Positions 9,052-17,970 of a stretch of 44,148 bases of DNA are shown here, in pieces. This stretch comes from Pseudomonadota bacterium (GTDB lineage Bacteria > Desulfobacterota > Desulfobacteria > Desulfobacterales > Desulfatibacillaceae), in NCBI GenBank assembly GCA_018829095.1, contig JAHJUF010000452.1:1-44148 (forward strand). The letters run 5' to 3'. The position numbers and the translations under genes are program-made. The notes beneath the pieces are model-generated. The model was not told the origin of the DNA. It was given only the letters and a program-made list of their open reading frames with translations, and ran no database searches. Position 1 is the stretch's first letter, and the number at the start of each line of letters is the position of its first letter.

Positions 9052-9774
9052 TCACCACAATCTCTTGGCACAGATATCCGGCATGCCCACGTCCAGAATT
9101 TTCTGGCTGGCCCGGGCGATGTTGTAAGCCACGTAGCGGATTTCCAGATTCTGGTTCTCCAAGTCCCATATGACGTACTTGGCCCGGTTGTCCCCGTCCC
9201 GGGGCTGGCCCACGCTGCCCACGTTCACGATGTACTTTGCATCTTCCAGGGCGAGGGTCCCCTCCGAAAGACGGTAGTTGCGCACCCGCTCGCCGTCCCA
9301 GGCGATCATCTGGAGGGTGTGGGTGTGGCCCACGAAACACAGGGACTGGGGAAGTTCCTCCAGCACCTCGGCCACCCGGGCCCGGGGCACCTCAAAGAGG
9401 TAGGTTTCCACTGACCGGGGGGGGAACCCGTGTACGCAAAGGGCCCCCTCGACCTCCATGGTGCGGGGCCAGTACTTGAAGGCCTCGATTTCGTGGTCGG
9501 ACAGGAGTTCCCGGGTCCGTTCGATGGCCGCCCGGGCCTGGGGATTGAACCACTCCACCACGGCCTCGTCGTAGGCAGCCTCCTCGTGGTTGCCCAGGAT
9601 GCAGGGGATTTCCTCGGAACGCAGGACCTGGAGCACGGCCCCGGGGTCCGCGCCGTACCCCACGCAGTCTCCCAGGCAGGCCACCCGCTCCACCCGCTGG
9701 TGGCCGATGTCCTTGAGAACGGCCAGCAGGGCTTCCAGGTTGCCGTGAATATCTGAAATGATAGCTATTTTCAA
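9052..9774 (-). CDS. Calcineurin-like metallophosphoesterase
   Basis: This 240-residue protein is a compact binuclear metallophosphoesterase of the YfcE/MJ0936 type. All five family motifs are present: Asp8 and His10 (SDIHGN), Asp36 (GDCVGYG), Asn62-His63 (GNHE), His115 (VHG) and His150/His152 (GHTHT). It probably hydrolyses phosphodiesters; the natural substrate is unknown. No signal peptide, so cytosolic. The start is TTG at 9774, giving MKIAIISDIHG, which is where family members begin; no ATG is available. The gene is convergent with the Na+/Pi cotransporter (39 bases apart) and divergent from rpsT. Upstream on the minus strand a TTGGCT/TATCTT pair with 18-base spacing (around 9853-9882) could be its promoter, but it is weak. 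Confidence 0.9.
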   Translation of the reverse strand: MKIAIISDIHGNLEALLAVLKDIGHQRVERVACLGDCVGYGADPGAVLQVLRSEEIPCILGNHEEAAYDEAVVEWFNPQARAAIERTRELLSDHEIEAFKYWPRTMEVEGALCVHGFPPRSVETYLFEVPRARVAEVLEELPQSLCFVGHTHTLQMIAWDGERVRNYRLSEGTLALEDAKYIVNVGSVGQPRDGDNRAKYVIWDLENQNLEIRYVAYNIARASQKILDVGMPDICAKRLW

Positions 9775-9949
9775 AAGATTATGCCACCCGTCACCTGGCG
9801 CAGGAAGGCTTTTTGGAACTCAGGGCCGCCTCCTTGTCGCCCTTCATTTATCCTTTCTTAAAGATAACAGGAGTTTGCGAAAAAAGCCAAGCAATTGTTT
9901 CCCCGCCCCTTTCTTTGCCCCCACCAGATCCTTGGCTCGCACATCCTGC

Positions 9950-9978
9950 TTGACAAGCAGGGGGTCTTGGCTTACAAG
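9950..9978 (+). promoter_or_regulatory. Sigma-70-like promoter of rpsT
   Basis: A perfect -35 box TTGACA (9950-9955) is followed after 17 bases by TACAAG (9973-9978), four of six matches to the -10 consensus. It lies about 75 bases before the rpsT start codon, with no other gene between. Seen by eye; the transcription start is inferred near 9985. Confidence 0.6.
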
Positions 9979-10054
9979 AATCGTTTTACAATGACCGTGA
10001 ATTCTCCCGGCCCGGACGGGTGGACTTTTCGCGAAAAACCCAAAGGAGGCTCCA

Positions 10055-10321
10055 TTGGCAAATCACAAATCAGCCATCAAACGCGCTCGGCAGAACGAGC
10101 GTCGCCAGATGGAAAACCGCTCCAGGAAAACCCGGATCAAAAACGTGATCAAGAAAGTGCTGGCCGCTGTCCAGGGAGGGAATCCGGAAGACGCCGCGAA
10201 TTCCTTAAACGAGGCCAAGAGCGTCATTCAGAAAGGCGCGGCCAAGGGCGTTCTCCACAAGAATTCGGCCGCCCGCAAGATTTCCCGGCTCGCCCGCAAG
10301 GTGAACCAGACCGGCGCCTGA
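10055..10321 (+). CDS. rpsT: 30S ribosomal protein S20
   Basis: This 88-residue, very basic protein is S20, an early-binding 16S rRNA protein of the small subunit. It starts MANHKSAIKRARQNERR and contains the family's SxxKTRIK and NSAARKISRL blocks; length matches the family. The start codon is TTG (10055), five bases after an excellent AAAGGAGG Shine-Dalgarno. A UUG start is also known for rpsT of E. coli, where it takes part in autogenous translational control, so similar feedback is plausible here. It is a single-gene unit with its own promoter upstream and a strong terminator downstream. Confidence 0.97.
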   Translation: MANHKSAIKRARQNERRQMENRSRKTRIKNVIKKVLAAVQGGNPEDAANSLNEAKSVIQKGAAKGVLHKNSAARKISRLARKVNQTGA

Positions 10322-10346
10322 TCTTCCGGGACATCTTTCCATCGGA

Positions 10347-10392
10347 AAAGCCGGGGGAGTTCCCTGTTCCAGGGACCCCTCCGGCTTTTTCT
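10347..10392 (+). terminator. Rho-independent terminator after rpsT
   Basis: A long hairpin begins 26 bases after the rpsT stop. Outer arms AAAAGCCGG (10347-10355) and CCGGCTTTT (10381-10389), and an inner pair TCCCTG/CAGGGA, enclose a short loop; a run of T follows. The A-run on the other side gives a U-tract on the minus strand too, so it may also end transcripts coming from lptE, whose stop is 43 bases away. Confidence 0.85.
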
Positions 10393-10434
10393 GTCCCTTC
10401 ATTTAGCAGGCTGTTTCCAGATTTGAAAACAGCC

Positions 10435-10986
10435 TCAGTCCTCCCGGACATCCCCTCCGAAAGCCTCCCATACCGAACCCATCTCGAAACGCGCCTTCCG
10501 GGCCAGCCGGGTGGATAGGCGGATGAGGGCCCTTGAACGGTTCTCGCTGGTCAGCCCTGGCTGTTCCTGGACCACCACGTAGGTCTCGAAATCCTGCAGG
10601 GAATTGTTTTTCCAGACGGTCCGCCCCTCGGGTCCCAGGAGGGACAGGGAAACCGCCACCCTCAAGCGGCGCTCACTGGAAAGGCCACTCACCCGCCGGG
10701 ATGCGCTGTCCTCCAGGATGGACAGGACTGCGCCGGACAGGATGCCTCCCCCCTCGTCCGGGGCGCTCACCAGAAAGCGCGAATCCGCAGTGAGTTCCCG
10801 GACCAGTTCGTTGGTGATCCGGTTCTCCAGGCCTGTCTCAGCCGTTCGATTTTCCAGAACAGTGATGAAAACCGGAAGTCTCGGGCCGTTGCCGCCCGAA
10901 TTAGCAGAGTGGTATCCACACCCCCCACACAAGGGAAACAGGAGGAGAGCCATCCAGAAAATCCATTTGGCCGCCGGTGTTTTCAT
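10435..10986 (-). CDS. lptE: LPS-assembly lipoprotein LptE
   Basis: This protein of about 183 residues matches LptE, the outer-membrane lipoprotein that plugs and assembles the LptD translocon for lipopolysaccharide. A type II signal peptide is visible (MKTPAAKW, then a hydrophobic core) ending in LCGGC, with Cys23 as the lipidated residue, followed by GYHS. The body carries the LptE-like pattern: FENRT-like VLENRTAETGLE, then ITNELVRELTADSRF. The ATG at 10986 gives the best signal peptide; a TTG eight codons upstream (11010) has a better Shine-Dalgarno (AGGGGG) and cannot be excluded. It follows leuS, the usual leuS-lptE order of Proteobacteria. holA, which often comes next, is absent; rpsT is convergent instead. 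Confidence 0.83.
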   Translation of the reverse strand: MKTPAAKWIFWMALLLFPLCGGCGYHSANSGGNGPRLPVFITVLENRTAETGLENRITNELVRELTADSRFLVSAPDEGGGILSGAVLSILEDSASRRVSGLSSERRLRVAVSLSLLGPEGRTVWKNNSLQDFETYVVVQEQPGLTSENRSRALIRLSTRLARKARFEMGSVWEAFGGDVRED

Positions 10987-11036
10987 GAAGACCACGCGCT
11001 CAGGAAGCAAGCCCCCTGACCTTTTCGCACGAAAAC

Positions 11037-13631
11037 CTAAACCACTACATTCACCAGTTTGCCGGGCACGTAGATGACTTTTCTTAAGGTCTTGCCCTCG
11101 ATGAATCTTTTCACCTGGGGATCTTCCAGAGCATGGTCCTTGATGCTTTCTTCATCCGTGTCCGCGTCCACCGTGAGCCTGGACCTCAGCTTGCCGTTCA
11201 CCTGGACCACGATGGTCAGAGTCCGGGTGGCCAGGGCGTCCTGGCGGAACTCCGGCCATGGAGCATGGGCGATGCCGGGCTCGTGGCCCAGAGCTTCCCA
11301 CAATTCCTCGGCCATGTGGGGCACGATGGGAGCCAGGAGGACCACCACGGTTTCCATGGCTTTTTTCAGGATCTCCCGGCCCCGGGAAGCCTTTAGCACA
11401 TTTTCCCGGGCGTAAATCTCGTTCACCAGTTCCATGATGGCCGACACGGCGGTGTTGAAATGGAACCGGTCCTCGATGTCAGTGGAAACCCGGCGGATGG
11501 TGTCGTGGGTCTTGCGGTAAAGTTCCCGGGAGTCGCCCTTCAGGGCCTCGGGGGAGCCTTCATAGGCATCCACGCCGGAAACCTCGGCCAAGCGCTGGTG
11601 CGTCATGCGCCAAACCCGGTTCAGGAATCGGGAGGCCCCGTCCACGCCCTGCTCGTTCCATTCCAGGTCCCGCTCGGGCGGCGATGCGAAAAGGCAGAAC
11701 AGGCGCACAGTGTCAGCTCCGTACTGTTCCAGGAGCCTGGCCGGGTCCACCACGTTCTTCTTGGACTTGGACATTTTTTCCATGCGGCCGATTTCCACGG
11801 GTCCTCCGCATTTGACGCAGGTCCGTTCGTTGCCCGATCCCTGGGCCTCCTCGGGAAAGAGAAAGCCGTGGGTGGCGCATTTCATGGTTTCCTTGCACAC
11901 CATGCCCTGGGTCAGGAGACGGGTGAAGGGCTCCTTGAACTTCACTAGGCCCACGTCCTTCAAAACCCGGGTGAAGTAGCGGGAATACAGGAGGTGGAGG
12001 ATGGCGTGCTCCACCCCGCCGATGTACTGGTCCACGGGCATCCAGTAGTCCACCGCCCGAGTATCGAACATGCCTTGGTGATAGTGGGGACTGCAGTACC
12101 GCTCGAAATACCAGGAGGACTCCACGAACGTGTCCATGGTGTCGGTTTCCCGCCGGGCGTCTTCGCTGCCACAGGCCGGACAGGAGGTTTTCATGAAGCT
12201 TTCCAGGGCTGTCAGGGGAGATTTTCCGCCAGGCAACAGGTCCGCGTCCTCGGGGAGCACCACGGGGAGATCCTCCTCCCTCACGGGAACCACGCCGCAG
12301 GCCGGGCAGTGGACCATGGGGATGGGAGCGCCCCAGTAGCGTTGGCGGGAGATGCCCCAGTCCCGGAGGCGGAACTGGACGGAGCGGCTGCCTATGCCGT
12401 TCTTTTCCAGGTGATCGGCAATGGCCTCCATGGCATCCCGGTTGCCCATGCCGTCAAAGGGGGCCGAATTCACCAGGACCCCGTCCTCGGTATAGGCCTC
12501 GGTCATGGCTGCGGCATCCAGGGAATCATCCGGGCGGTCGATGACCACCACCAGGTCCAGGCCATACTTTTTGGCGAACTCGAAGTCCCGCTGGTCGTGG
12601 GTGGGCACGGACATGACCGCGCCTGTTCCATAGTCCATGAGGGCGAAGTTGGCCGTGTACACGGGCATACGCCGGCCGCTCATGGGGTTGATGCAATAGG
12701 CCCCCACGAACACGCCTTCCTTTTCGTAGTCCTCTGCCGTGCGGAGGGCCTTGTCCTGGCGGGCCATGCGTTCCACGAACCGTGCCACCTCCCCTTCCTG
12801 GGCTGTTCCCCGGGACAGTTCAGGGACCAGGGGATGCTCCGGGGCCAGGACCATGAAGGTGGCCCCGAACACGGTGTCCTGGCGGGTGGTGAACACCTCG
12901 ATGGAAAAATCCCGGTCCGCCAAGGGGAAAAGGATGCGGGCGCCAATGCTCTTCCCGATCCAGTTCTTCTGCATGGTCACGACCTTTTCCGGCCAGCCGG
13001 GCAGGAGCTTGTCCGAGTGTTCCAGAAGGTCGTCGGCGTAATCCGTGATCTTGAAAAACCACTGTTTGAGCTTTTTGGACCCTACCTCCTTGCCGCAACG
13101 CCAGCACAGGCCCTGCTCCACCTGCTCGTTGGCCAACACGGTCTGGCAGGTTTCGCACCAGTTGACCTCGGACTCCTTGCGGTAGACCATGCCCCGTTCG
13201 TACATCTTCAGGAAGAGCCACTGCTCCCACCGGTAGTACTCCGGCCGGCAGGTGGCGAGCTCACGGTCCCAGTCGTAGGAGAACCCCATGCTCTTCAACT
13301 GGCGGCGCATGAAGTCGATGTTTTCATAGGTCCACCGGGCAGGATGGGTGTTGTTGGCGATGGCGGCATTTTCCGCAGGCATGCCAAAGGCGTCCCAGCC
13401 CATGGGATGGAGCACGTTGAACCCGCGCATGGATTTGTAACGGGCCACTACATCCCCGATGGTGTAGTTGCGCACATGCCCCATGTGGATCTTGCCCGAA
13501 GGATAGGGGAACATTTCCAGGAGATAGTATTTCTCCCTGGAGGGGTCCTCCCGGGCTTCGAAAATCTTGTTATTCTTCCAATAGTCCTGCCAGCGACGCT
13601 CGATAGGCTTGGGATGGTAGTGCTCGTTCAT
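11037..13631 (-). CDS. leuS: Leucyl-tRNA synthetase
   Basis: LeuRS charges tRNA-Leu with leucine in the cytosol. The protein has 864 residues, normal for bacterial LeuRS. The class I signature is present as HMGH (49-52, in [14 protein letters not shown]) and KMSKS near residue 617 (EKMSKSKKN). Between them lie the CP1 editing domain (about 220-420) and Cys pairs of zinc-binding type (CETC, CWRC, CPAC). The C-terminal domain ends with [11 protein letters not shown] chose the ATG at 13631 ([14 protein letters not shown]), preceded by AAAGGG; the longer open frame upstream is not conserved-looking. It is divergent from the RNase G gene and is followed by lptE after 50 bases. I see no T-box or leader peptide in front of it. 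Confidence 0.98.
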   Translation of the reverse strand: MNEHYHPKPIERRWQDYWKNNKIFEAREDPSREKYYLLEMFPYPSGKIHMGHVRNYTIGDVVARYKSMRGFNVLHPMGWDAFGMPAENAAIANNTHPARWTYENIDFMRRQLKSMGFSYDWDRELATCRPEYYRWEQWLFLKMYERGMVYRKESEVNWCETCQTVLANEQVEQGLCWRCGKEVGSKKLKQWFFKITDYADDLLEHSDKLLPGWPEKVVTMQKNWIGKSIGARILFPLADRDFSIEVFTTRQDTVFGATFMVLAPEHPLVPELSRGTAQEGEVARFVERMARQDKALRTAEDYEKEGVFVGAYCINPMSGRRMPVYTANFALMDYGTGAVMSVPTHDQRDFEFAKKYGLDLVVVIDRPDDSLDAAAMTEAYTEDGVLVNSAPFDGMGNRDAMEAIADHLEKNGIGSRSVQFRLRDWGISRQRYWGAPIPMVHCPACGVVPVREEDLPVVLPEDADLLPGGKSPLTALESFMKTSCPACGSEDARRETDTMDTFVESSWYFERYCSPHYHQGMFDTRAVDYWMPVDQYIGGVEHAILHLLYSRYFTRVLKDVGLVKFKEPFTRLLTQGMVCKETMKCATHGFLFPEEAQGSGNERTCVKCGGPVEIGRMEKMSKSKKNVVDPARLLEQYGADTVRLFCLFASPPERDLEWNEQGVDGASRFLNRVWRMTHQRLAEVSGVDAYEGSPEALKGDSRELYRKTHDTIRRVSTDIEDRFHFNTAVSAIMELVNEIYARENVLKASRGREILKKAMETVVVLLAPIVPHMAEELWEALGHEPGIAHAPWPEFRQDALATRTLTIVVQVNGKLRSRLTVDADTDEESIKDHALEDPQVKRFIEGKTLRKVIYVPGKLVNVVV

Positions 13632-13750
13632 GAAAGACCCTTTCAACCCCCGGTTGGAGTTGCCCTCTTGTGCCACAACGCGGGCGAAATGGCAAGGAGG
13701 CCCCCCCTGCTCCGGGGACCATCCCGGAGACAAAATAGAACAGAATTTCG

Positions 13751-13779
13751 TTGACTTGCCCGGGGCTTACCCTTAAGCT
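13751..13779 (+). promoter_or_regulatory. Possible promoter of the RNase G gene
   Basis: TTGACT (13751-13756) is followed after 17 bases by TAAGCT (13774-13779), which matches the -10 consensus poorly. It sits 43 bases before the RNase G start in the leuS-divergent spacer. Position and the good -35 box are the only support. Confidence 0.35.
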
Positions 13780-13821
13780 CCGACAAAAATTCGCCCCCCT
13801 AAGGAGAGACACGCAAACTTC

Positions 13822-15285
13822 ATGACTAGAAAAATCCTCATCAATGCGGTGGACCCTGAAGAGGTCCGCATTGCCATCGTGGATCAAAACAAGCTGGAAG
13901 GTTTCAACATCGAAACCACCGCTCGGGAGATCATCCGGGGCAATGTCTACAAGGGCACCATCGTCCGGGTGGAGCCCAGCCTCCAAGCGGTTTTCGTGGA
14001 ATACGGCGGAGAGCGCCACGGGTTTTTGCAAAAGCAGGAAATCCATCCGGACTACTACCAAGAAACCAGCACGGGCGGCACCTCGGTGAGCGAAGTCCTG
14101 AGGCCGGGTCAGGATCTCCTGGTCCAGGTCACCAAGGACCCGATCATGAAAAAAGGCGCCATGCTCACCACGTACATCTCCCTGGCCGGGCGTTTTTTGG
14201 TGCTCATGCCGGGGAGCAAGGGCCGTGGGGTGAGCCGGCAGATCGAGGATGAAAAGGAGCGGGACCGCCTGAAGGAATTGGTGGATTCAGCGAATCTTCC
14301 GGAAAACTTCGGGGTCATCGTTCGCACCGCTTCCGAGGGCTGCAACAAGACCATGATGACCAAGGACATCCGGTCCCTCATGCGGCTCTGGAAGGATCTG
14401 AAGAAGAAGGGCATGGAGGAAAAGGCCCCGGCGCTTCTATATAAGGAGCGGAGCCTGTCCATCCGGTCCCTGAGGGACTATTTCACCCCGGACGTGACCT
14501 CCATCCTTGTGGACGACCCCGGCATTTTCGAGGAGATCCGGGAGTTCATGCACATCATCAGCCCCCGGCGGGCGGACGTCGTCAAGCTCCACAAGGACCC
14601 CAAGCCCATTTTCAGCAAGCACCAGCTGGAAGAGCAGATCGCCTCCATCTACAACAGCCGGGTGTCCCTGAAGAGCGGCGGCTCGGTGGTCATCGTTCCC
14701 ACCGAGGCCCTGGTGTCCGTGGACGTGAACTCCGGAAAATCCACCCGGGAGGCTTCGGTGGAGAAGACGGCCACCCAGACCAACCTGGAAGCCGCCGAGG
14801 AGGTGGCCCGCCAGCTGAGGCTGCGGGACCTGGGCGGGCTCATCGTGGTGGATTTTATCGACATGAGGGACGCCAAGCACCGCTCGGCCGTGGAAAAGGC
14901 CATGCGGGAACACACCAAGATCGACAAGGCCCGGATCAAGGTGGGCAAAATCTCCCAGTTCGGGCTCATGGAAATGAGCCGCCAGCGCATCAACCCTTCC
15001 ATCGAGTATGGCAGCTACACAGAGTGCCCCCATTGCAAGGGCCGGGGCATGGTTCCATCGACCGAAACCCTGGCTTTGAGTTTTTTGAGAAAGGTCCGTC
15101 TGGAATCCCTGAAGCCCGAGGTCACCCTGGTGGAGGGCACTCTGCCCGTGAACGTGGCTGATTACCTGTTGAACAAGAAGCGCAAGGAGCTGGCGGAACT
15201 GGAAAGCCGGCGGGAAATCTCCATCGTGGTCCAGGGTGACAGCCGCCTCCTGCCAGGGGAAAGCCACATCCACAGCGAAAAATAA
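13822..15285 (+). CDS. rng: Ribonuclease G/E family endoribonuclease
   Basis: This 487-residue enzyme is a single-strand-specific, 5'-end-sensing endoribonuclease that processes rRNA and starts mRNA decay. The S1 RNA-binding domain (about 38-125) precedes the 5' sensor and the DNase-I-like catalytic domain. The two catalytic aspartates are visible as Asp301 in VSVDVNSGK and Asp344 in VVDFIDMRD. The zinc-link CPHCKGRG (402-409), which joins subunits, is intact. Without the long C-terminal scaffold of RNase E, length and start fit RNase G. ATG at 13822 follows AAGGAGA by about ten bases. It stands alone between leuS (divergent) and the decarboxylase genes, 212 bases apart. Confidence 0.95.
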   Translation: MTRKILINAVDPEEVRIAIVDQNKLEGFNIETTAREIIRGNVYKGTIVRVEPSLQAVFVEYGGERHGFLQKQEIHPDYYQETSTGGTSVSEVLRPGQDLLVQVTKDPIMKKGAMLTTYISLAGRFLVLMPGSKGRGVSRQIEDEKERDRLKELVDSANLPENFGVIVRTASEGCNKTMMTKDIRSLMRLWKDLKKKGMEEKAPALLYKERSLSIRSLRDYFTPDVTSILVDDPGIFEEIREFMHIISPRRADVVKLHKDPKPIFSKHQLEEQIASIYNSRVSLKSGGSVVIVPTEALVSVDVNSGKSTREASVEKTATQTNLEAAEEVARQLRLRDLGGLIVVDFIDMRDAKHRSAVEKAMREHTKIDKARIKVGKISQFGLMEMSRQRINPSIEYGSYTECPHCKGRGMVPSTETLALSFLRKVRLESLKPEVTLVEGTLPVNVADYLLNKKRKELAELESRREISIVVQGDSRLLPGESHIHSEK

Positions 15286-15317
15286 GACTTGACGGGAAAA
15301 GGTATTTTTTCTACTTA

Positions 15318-15366
15318 AGCCTCTCCTTAGGATTCCAGGCCGCAATGGAATAGAGCCCTTGAGGCT
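15318..15366 (+). other. Hairpin in leader of decarboxylase genes, unknown role
   Basis: Between the RNase G gene and the decarboxylase beta subunit gene, AGCCTC (15318-15323) pairs with GAGGCT (15361-15366), and inside it ATTCC (15332-15336) pairs with GGAAT (15347-15351). No U-tract follows. A TTGACG box at 15289-15294 could start a transcript just before it. It resembles no riboswitch I know; a terminator or chance pairing is possible. Confidence 0.3.
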
Positions 15367-15497
15367 GATGGATCCGCATAAAAAACAGACCGCTATCCGT
15401 CAGCCGTCCCCTAGGCGTCGAAACCGGGAGGCGGCTTTGCTTTGCTCGAACAAGGAAACAGGAAACAGGAAACCTGTAACCCTTTGAGGAAAATGCC

Positions 15498-16646
15498 ATG
15501 ACGTGGGAAAGCTTTCTGGAGGTCCTGAACCAGATCCTCATTACCCAGACCGGGATCTTCCACCTGACCCCCAAACTGTTCGTCATGTGGGCGGTGGGCT
15601 TGCTCTTCATCTACCTGGCCGTGGCCAAAAAGTACGAGCCCCTTCTCCTGTTGCCCATCGGTTTCGGCATCCTGGCGGTGAACTTTCCCCTGGTTCCCCT
15701 CATGGGATTCAATGATGACGGGAACCGGCAGCTCTTCCAGATTTTTTACCATTACGGCGTGGAGTGGGAGGTCATTCCCTGTGTCATCTTCCTGGGCCTG
15801 GGAGCCATGACGGACTTCGGCCCCCTCATCTCCAACCCCAAGACCATGGTTGTAGGTGCCGGGGCCCAACTGGGGGTGTTCGTCACCTTCATCGGCGTGC
15901 TCTTCTTCGGGTTCACCCTGAAAGAAGCGGCCAGCGTGGGAATCATCGGGGGGGCGGACGGTCCCACCACCATTTACCTGACGGCCAAACTGGCTCCGCA
16001 TCTCCTGGGGGCCAACGCCCTGGCCGCCTATTCCTACATGGCCATGGTGCCTCTTATCCAGCCACCCATCGTGCGGCTCATGACCACAAAAAAGCAGCGC
16101 CTGATCCGCATGAAGCAGCTACGGCCCGTTTCCAAGCTGGAAAAGACCATCTTCCCCCTGTCCGTGTTCACCATCATCGCCCTGCTCATCCCGGCGGTAA
16201 CCCCCCTCATGGGTATGTTCATGCTGGGAAACTTCATGCGGGAGAGCGGGGTCGTGGAACGCCTGAGCAACACGGCCCAGGGTGCCCTCATGAACATCGT
16301 GACCATCTTCCTGGGCATTTCGGTGGGCGCCACCATGCATGCCGATAAGTTTCTCACCCCCAAACCCCTCCTCATCTTCGGTTTCGGCCTTCTTGATTTT
16401 GCCATCTGCACCATGGGAGGCGTACTCACCGTGCATATCATGAACCTTTTCCTGAAGGACAAGATGAACCCCATCATCGGGGCGGCAGGGGTGTCCGCCG
16501 TTCCCATGGCCGCAAGAGTGGCCCAAATTACCGGACAGCAGGAGGACCGGCACAACTTCCTGCTCATGCACGCCATAGGGCCCAACCTGGCGGGTGTTAT
16601 CGGAAGCGCCGCCGCCGCCGGAATGTTCATCGCCATGTTCGGCTGA
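15498..16646 (+). CDS. oadB: Na+-translocating decarboxylase, beta subunit
   Basis: This 382-residue polytopic inner-membrane protein matches the beta subunit of the sodium-pumping decarboxylases (oxaloacetate, methylmalonyl-CoA, glutaconyl-CoA). In these complexes the beta subunit decarboxylates carboxybiotin and exports Na+. The family hallmark GIIGGADGPTTIY is at 148-160 with the essential aspartate Asp154, and several hydrophobic helices cover most of the chain. A second conserved half is seen around GISVGATMHADKFL and MGGVLTVHIMN. The gene for the biotin-carrying alpha subunit is not in this window, so the organic acid decarboxylated is unknown; the oadB symbol is only the family name. 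A small gamma-like gene follows 13 bases later. Confidence 0.92.
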   Translation: MTWESFLEVLNQILITQTGIFHLTPKLFVMWAVGLLFIYLAVAKKYEPLLLLPIGFGILAVNFPLVPLMGFNDDGNRQLFQIFYHYGVEWEVIPCVIFLGLGAMTDFGPLISNPKTMVVGAGAQLGVFVTFIGVLFFGFTLKEAASVGIIGGADGPTTIYLTAKLAPHLLGANALAAYSYMAMVPLIQPPIVRLMTTKKQRLIRMKQLRPVSKLEKTIFPLSVFTIIALLIPAVTPLMGMFMLGNFMRESGVVERLSNTAQGALMNIVTIFLGISVGATMHADKFLTPKPLLIFGFGLLDFAICTMGGVLTVHIMNLFLKDKMNPIIGAAGVSAVPMAARVAQITGQQEDRHNFLLMHAIGPNLAGVIGSAAAAGMFIAMFG

Positions 16647-16659
16647 TCGGGGAGAAGCC

Positions 16660-17013
16660 ATGACTGCCATCAAACCTTCGGGAATTTTCCTTCTGGCCCT
16701 GTTTTGCTCCTGCGCCCTTTTGGGCTCCGCGTTCTTCCCCGGGTCAGCCTCGGCTCTGGGGGAAGTGGGCGTGTATTCAGTCAAATCGGAGATTCCTTCC
16801 GAAGTCCAGGAAGCGGCAGAGACCCTCCAGGCCAAAGCCGAACTACAGCGCGGGGATGAGGGGTTCTGGAGCTACGCCCTGAGCACCCTGATCATCCGGT
16901 TCGTGGGCATCTTCATCGTGCTGGGGATCATCCAGGTCGTCATGTGGATCTCCGGCCGTTTTTTCCAGTCGTTGGAAAAGAGGAAGAAGACCGCCGAGGC
17001 CCAAAAAGCCTGA
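16660..17013 (+). CDS. OadG-like small membrane subunit
   Basis: This 117-residue protein has a hydrophobic N-terminus (9-26, possibly a cleaved signal ending near SASA at 29-32), a short outside segment, a second transmembrane helix (about 75-97) and a charged C-terminus (SLEKRKKTAEAQKA). It lies 13 bases after the decarboxylase beta subunit gene, with GGGGAGAAG as ribosome binding site. Position and build suggest the gamma subunit, the small membrane anchor that holds the alpha and beta subunits together. The sequence itself is too divergent for me to recognise OadG, and the signal-like N-terminus is unusual, so the call rests mainly on context. Confidence 0.6.
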   Translation: MTAIKPSGIFLLALFCSCALLGSAFFPGSASALGEVGVYSVKSEIPSEVQEAAETLQAKAELQRGDEGFWSYALSTLIIRFVGIFIVLGIIQVVMWISGRFFQSLEKRKKTAEAQKA

Positions 17014-17016
17014 AAG

Positions 17017-17044
17017 TTGTTTCCTGGCCAACGGCCTGTATAAA
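17017..17044 (+). promoter_or_regulatory. Possible promoter with long leader before LysM-like gene
   Basis: TTGTTT (17017-17022) and TATAAA (17039-17044), 16 bases apart, precede the 17178 gene and would give a leader of about 125 bases. The leader can form a hairpin CGGGT/ACCCG (about 17100-17118). I do not recognise a riboswitch in it. Confidence 0.4.
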
Positions 17045-17177
17045 GGGGCCGGAAAACAGCTTATCGGCATGGGGAGTCTGCCTGAAGGTGGCCGGGGACG
17101 CGGGTGGACAGCAACCCGGGGAATCTGTTACAGGTTTACCGGTCCGTTTCCCATAACCGCCAGGAAAGGGGGAATCC

Positions 17178-17957
17178 ATGCCAGATAAATCCCGCAGCCG
17201 GAAAAGCCGCGTGGTCATCTGGGCAGCTACGGCGTGCCTAACCGTCGGCTTGGTGATCTTCATCATGCTGCTTCGCCGCGAGCCCGTGGAAATTGCTCCG
17301 GTCGCGCCGCCCGCTCCGGCCAGGGCAATCCCCCGGGAGACCGCTCCCGAACCCGAAAGGGTTGTGGATTTCGACGAACTCCAGGGCGACCGGGAGTCCG
17401 TCACCGCCGCTCTCATGGAAGAGCGCATGGGGAAGTACGGGGTGGAGACGAGCCTGGACGGAGTTGTCACCGAGAATGAGGACATCGTGGTGGGTGGAAA
17501 CCGGGTTTCCATGAAGGATATTATAGAAGAAGTCCGGCTCCAATCCGGCCAGATCGTGGAAACGCCCCTGGCCCCCGGAGATCCCAGCCAGACCCCCATG
17601 GAATTCGGCATACACGTTGTCCAGGAGAACGACAACATCTGGAACACGCATTTTCGTCTGCTCCAGGAATATTTCGCCAGCCGCGGAGTCACCCTCTCGC
17701 CCATGGCGGACGAACCCAGCCGGGAAGGATATTCCTCGGGCATCGGAAAAATTCTGAAGTTTTCCGAGAATATGGTTCACATTTACAATCTGGAGACCCG
17801 CTCCCTGGACACGGATCTGAACCTCATCCAACCCAGGAGCAAAATCGTGGTGTACAACATGAACCAGGTGTTCTTCCTCCTGGAAAAGGTCGACACCGGC
17901 AAGGTGGGCATGATCCGCTTTGACGGAGACACCCTATGGATGCCCGCAGAGAGTTAG
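17178..17957 (+). CDS. Membrane-anchored protein with divergent LysM-like domain
   Basis: This 259-residue protein has a basic N-terminus, one transmembrane helix (about 12-32), a Pro/Ala-rich linker (36-60) and a soluble part expected in the periplasm. Residues 146-226 resemble a LysM repeat with an insertion: IHVVQENDNIWN at the start, where LysM has the Y.V..GDTLW pattern, and LNLIQPRSKIVVYN at the end, where LysM has I.PGQ.L.IP. If so it could bind peptidoglycan; this is my reading and is weak. The ATG follows AGGAAAGGGGG. The gene lies 13 bases before purB and 164 bases after the OadG-like gene. No family name comes to mind. Confidence 0.7.
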   Translation: MPDKSRSRKSRVVIWAATACLTVGLVIFIMLLRREPVEIAPVAPPAPARAIPRETAPEPERVVDFDELQGDRESVTAALMEERMGKYGVETSLDGVVTENEDIVVGGNRVSMKDIIEEVRLQSGQIVETPLAPGDPSQTPMEFGIHVVQENDNIWNTHFRLLQEYFASRGVTLSPMADEPSREGYSSGIGKILKFSENMVHIYNLETRSLDTDLNLIQPRSKIVVYNMNQVFFLLEKVDTGKVGMIRFDGDTLWMPAES

Positions 17958-17970
17958 GCAGAAAACCGGA

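Noticed and set aside
11994-13754. 586-codon open frame opposite leuS
   Set aside because: It is fully antisense to leuS, has biased composition (His, Gly, Val rich) and no motif. High GC makes long open antisense frames common here.
13632-13821. Leader control (T-box) of leuS
   Set aside because: No T-box sequence or specifier stem and no leucine-rich leader peptide is visible in the spacer.
15312-15320. CTTAAG repeated near several start regions (15315, 13773, 37506)
   Set aside because: CTTAAG also occurs inside leuS, murI and cobB, and the spacing to -35 boxes differs. It is probably chance in AT-richer promoter DNA.
17045-17177. Possible riboswitch before the LysM-like gene
   Set aside because: It folds locally but lacks the conserved blocks of B12, glycine, SAM, c-di-GMP, fluoride or Moco elements, so it is noted only as a leader.
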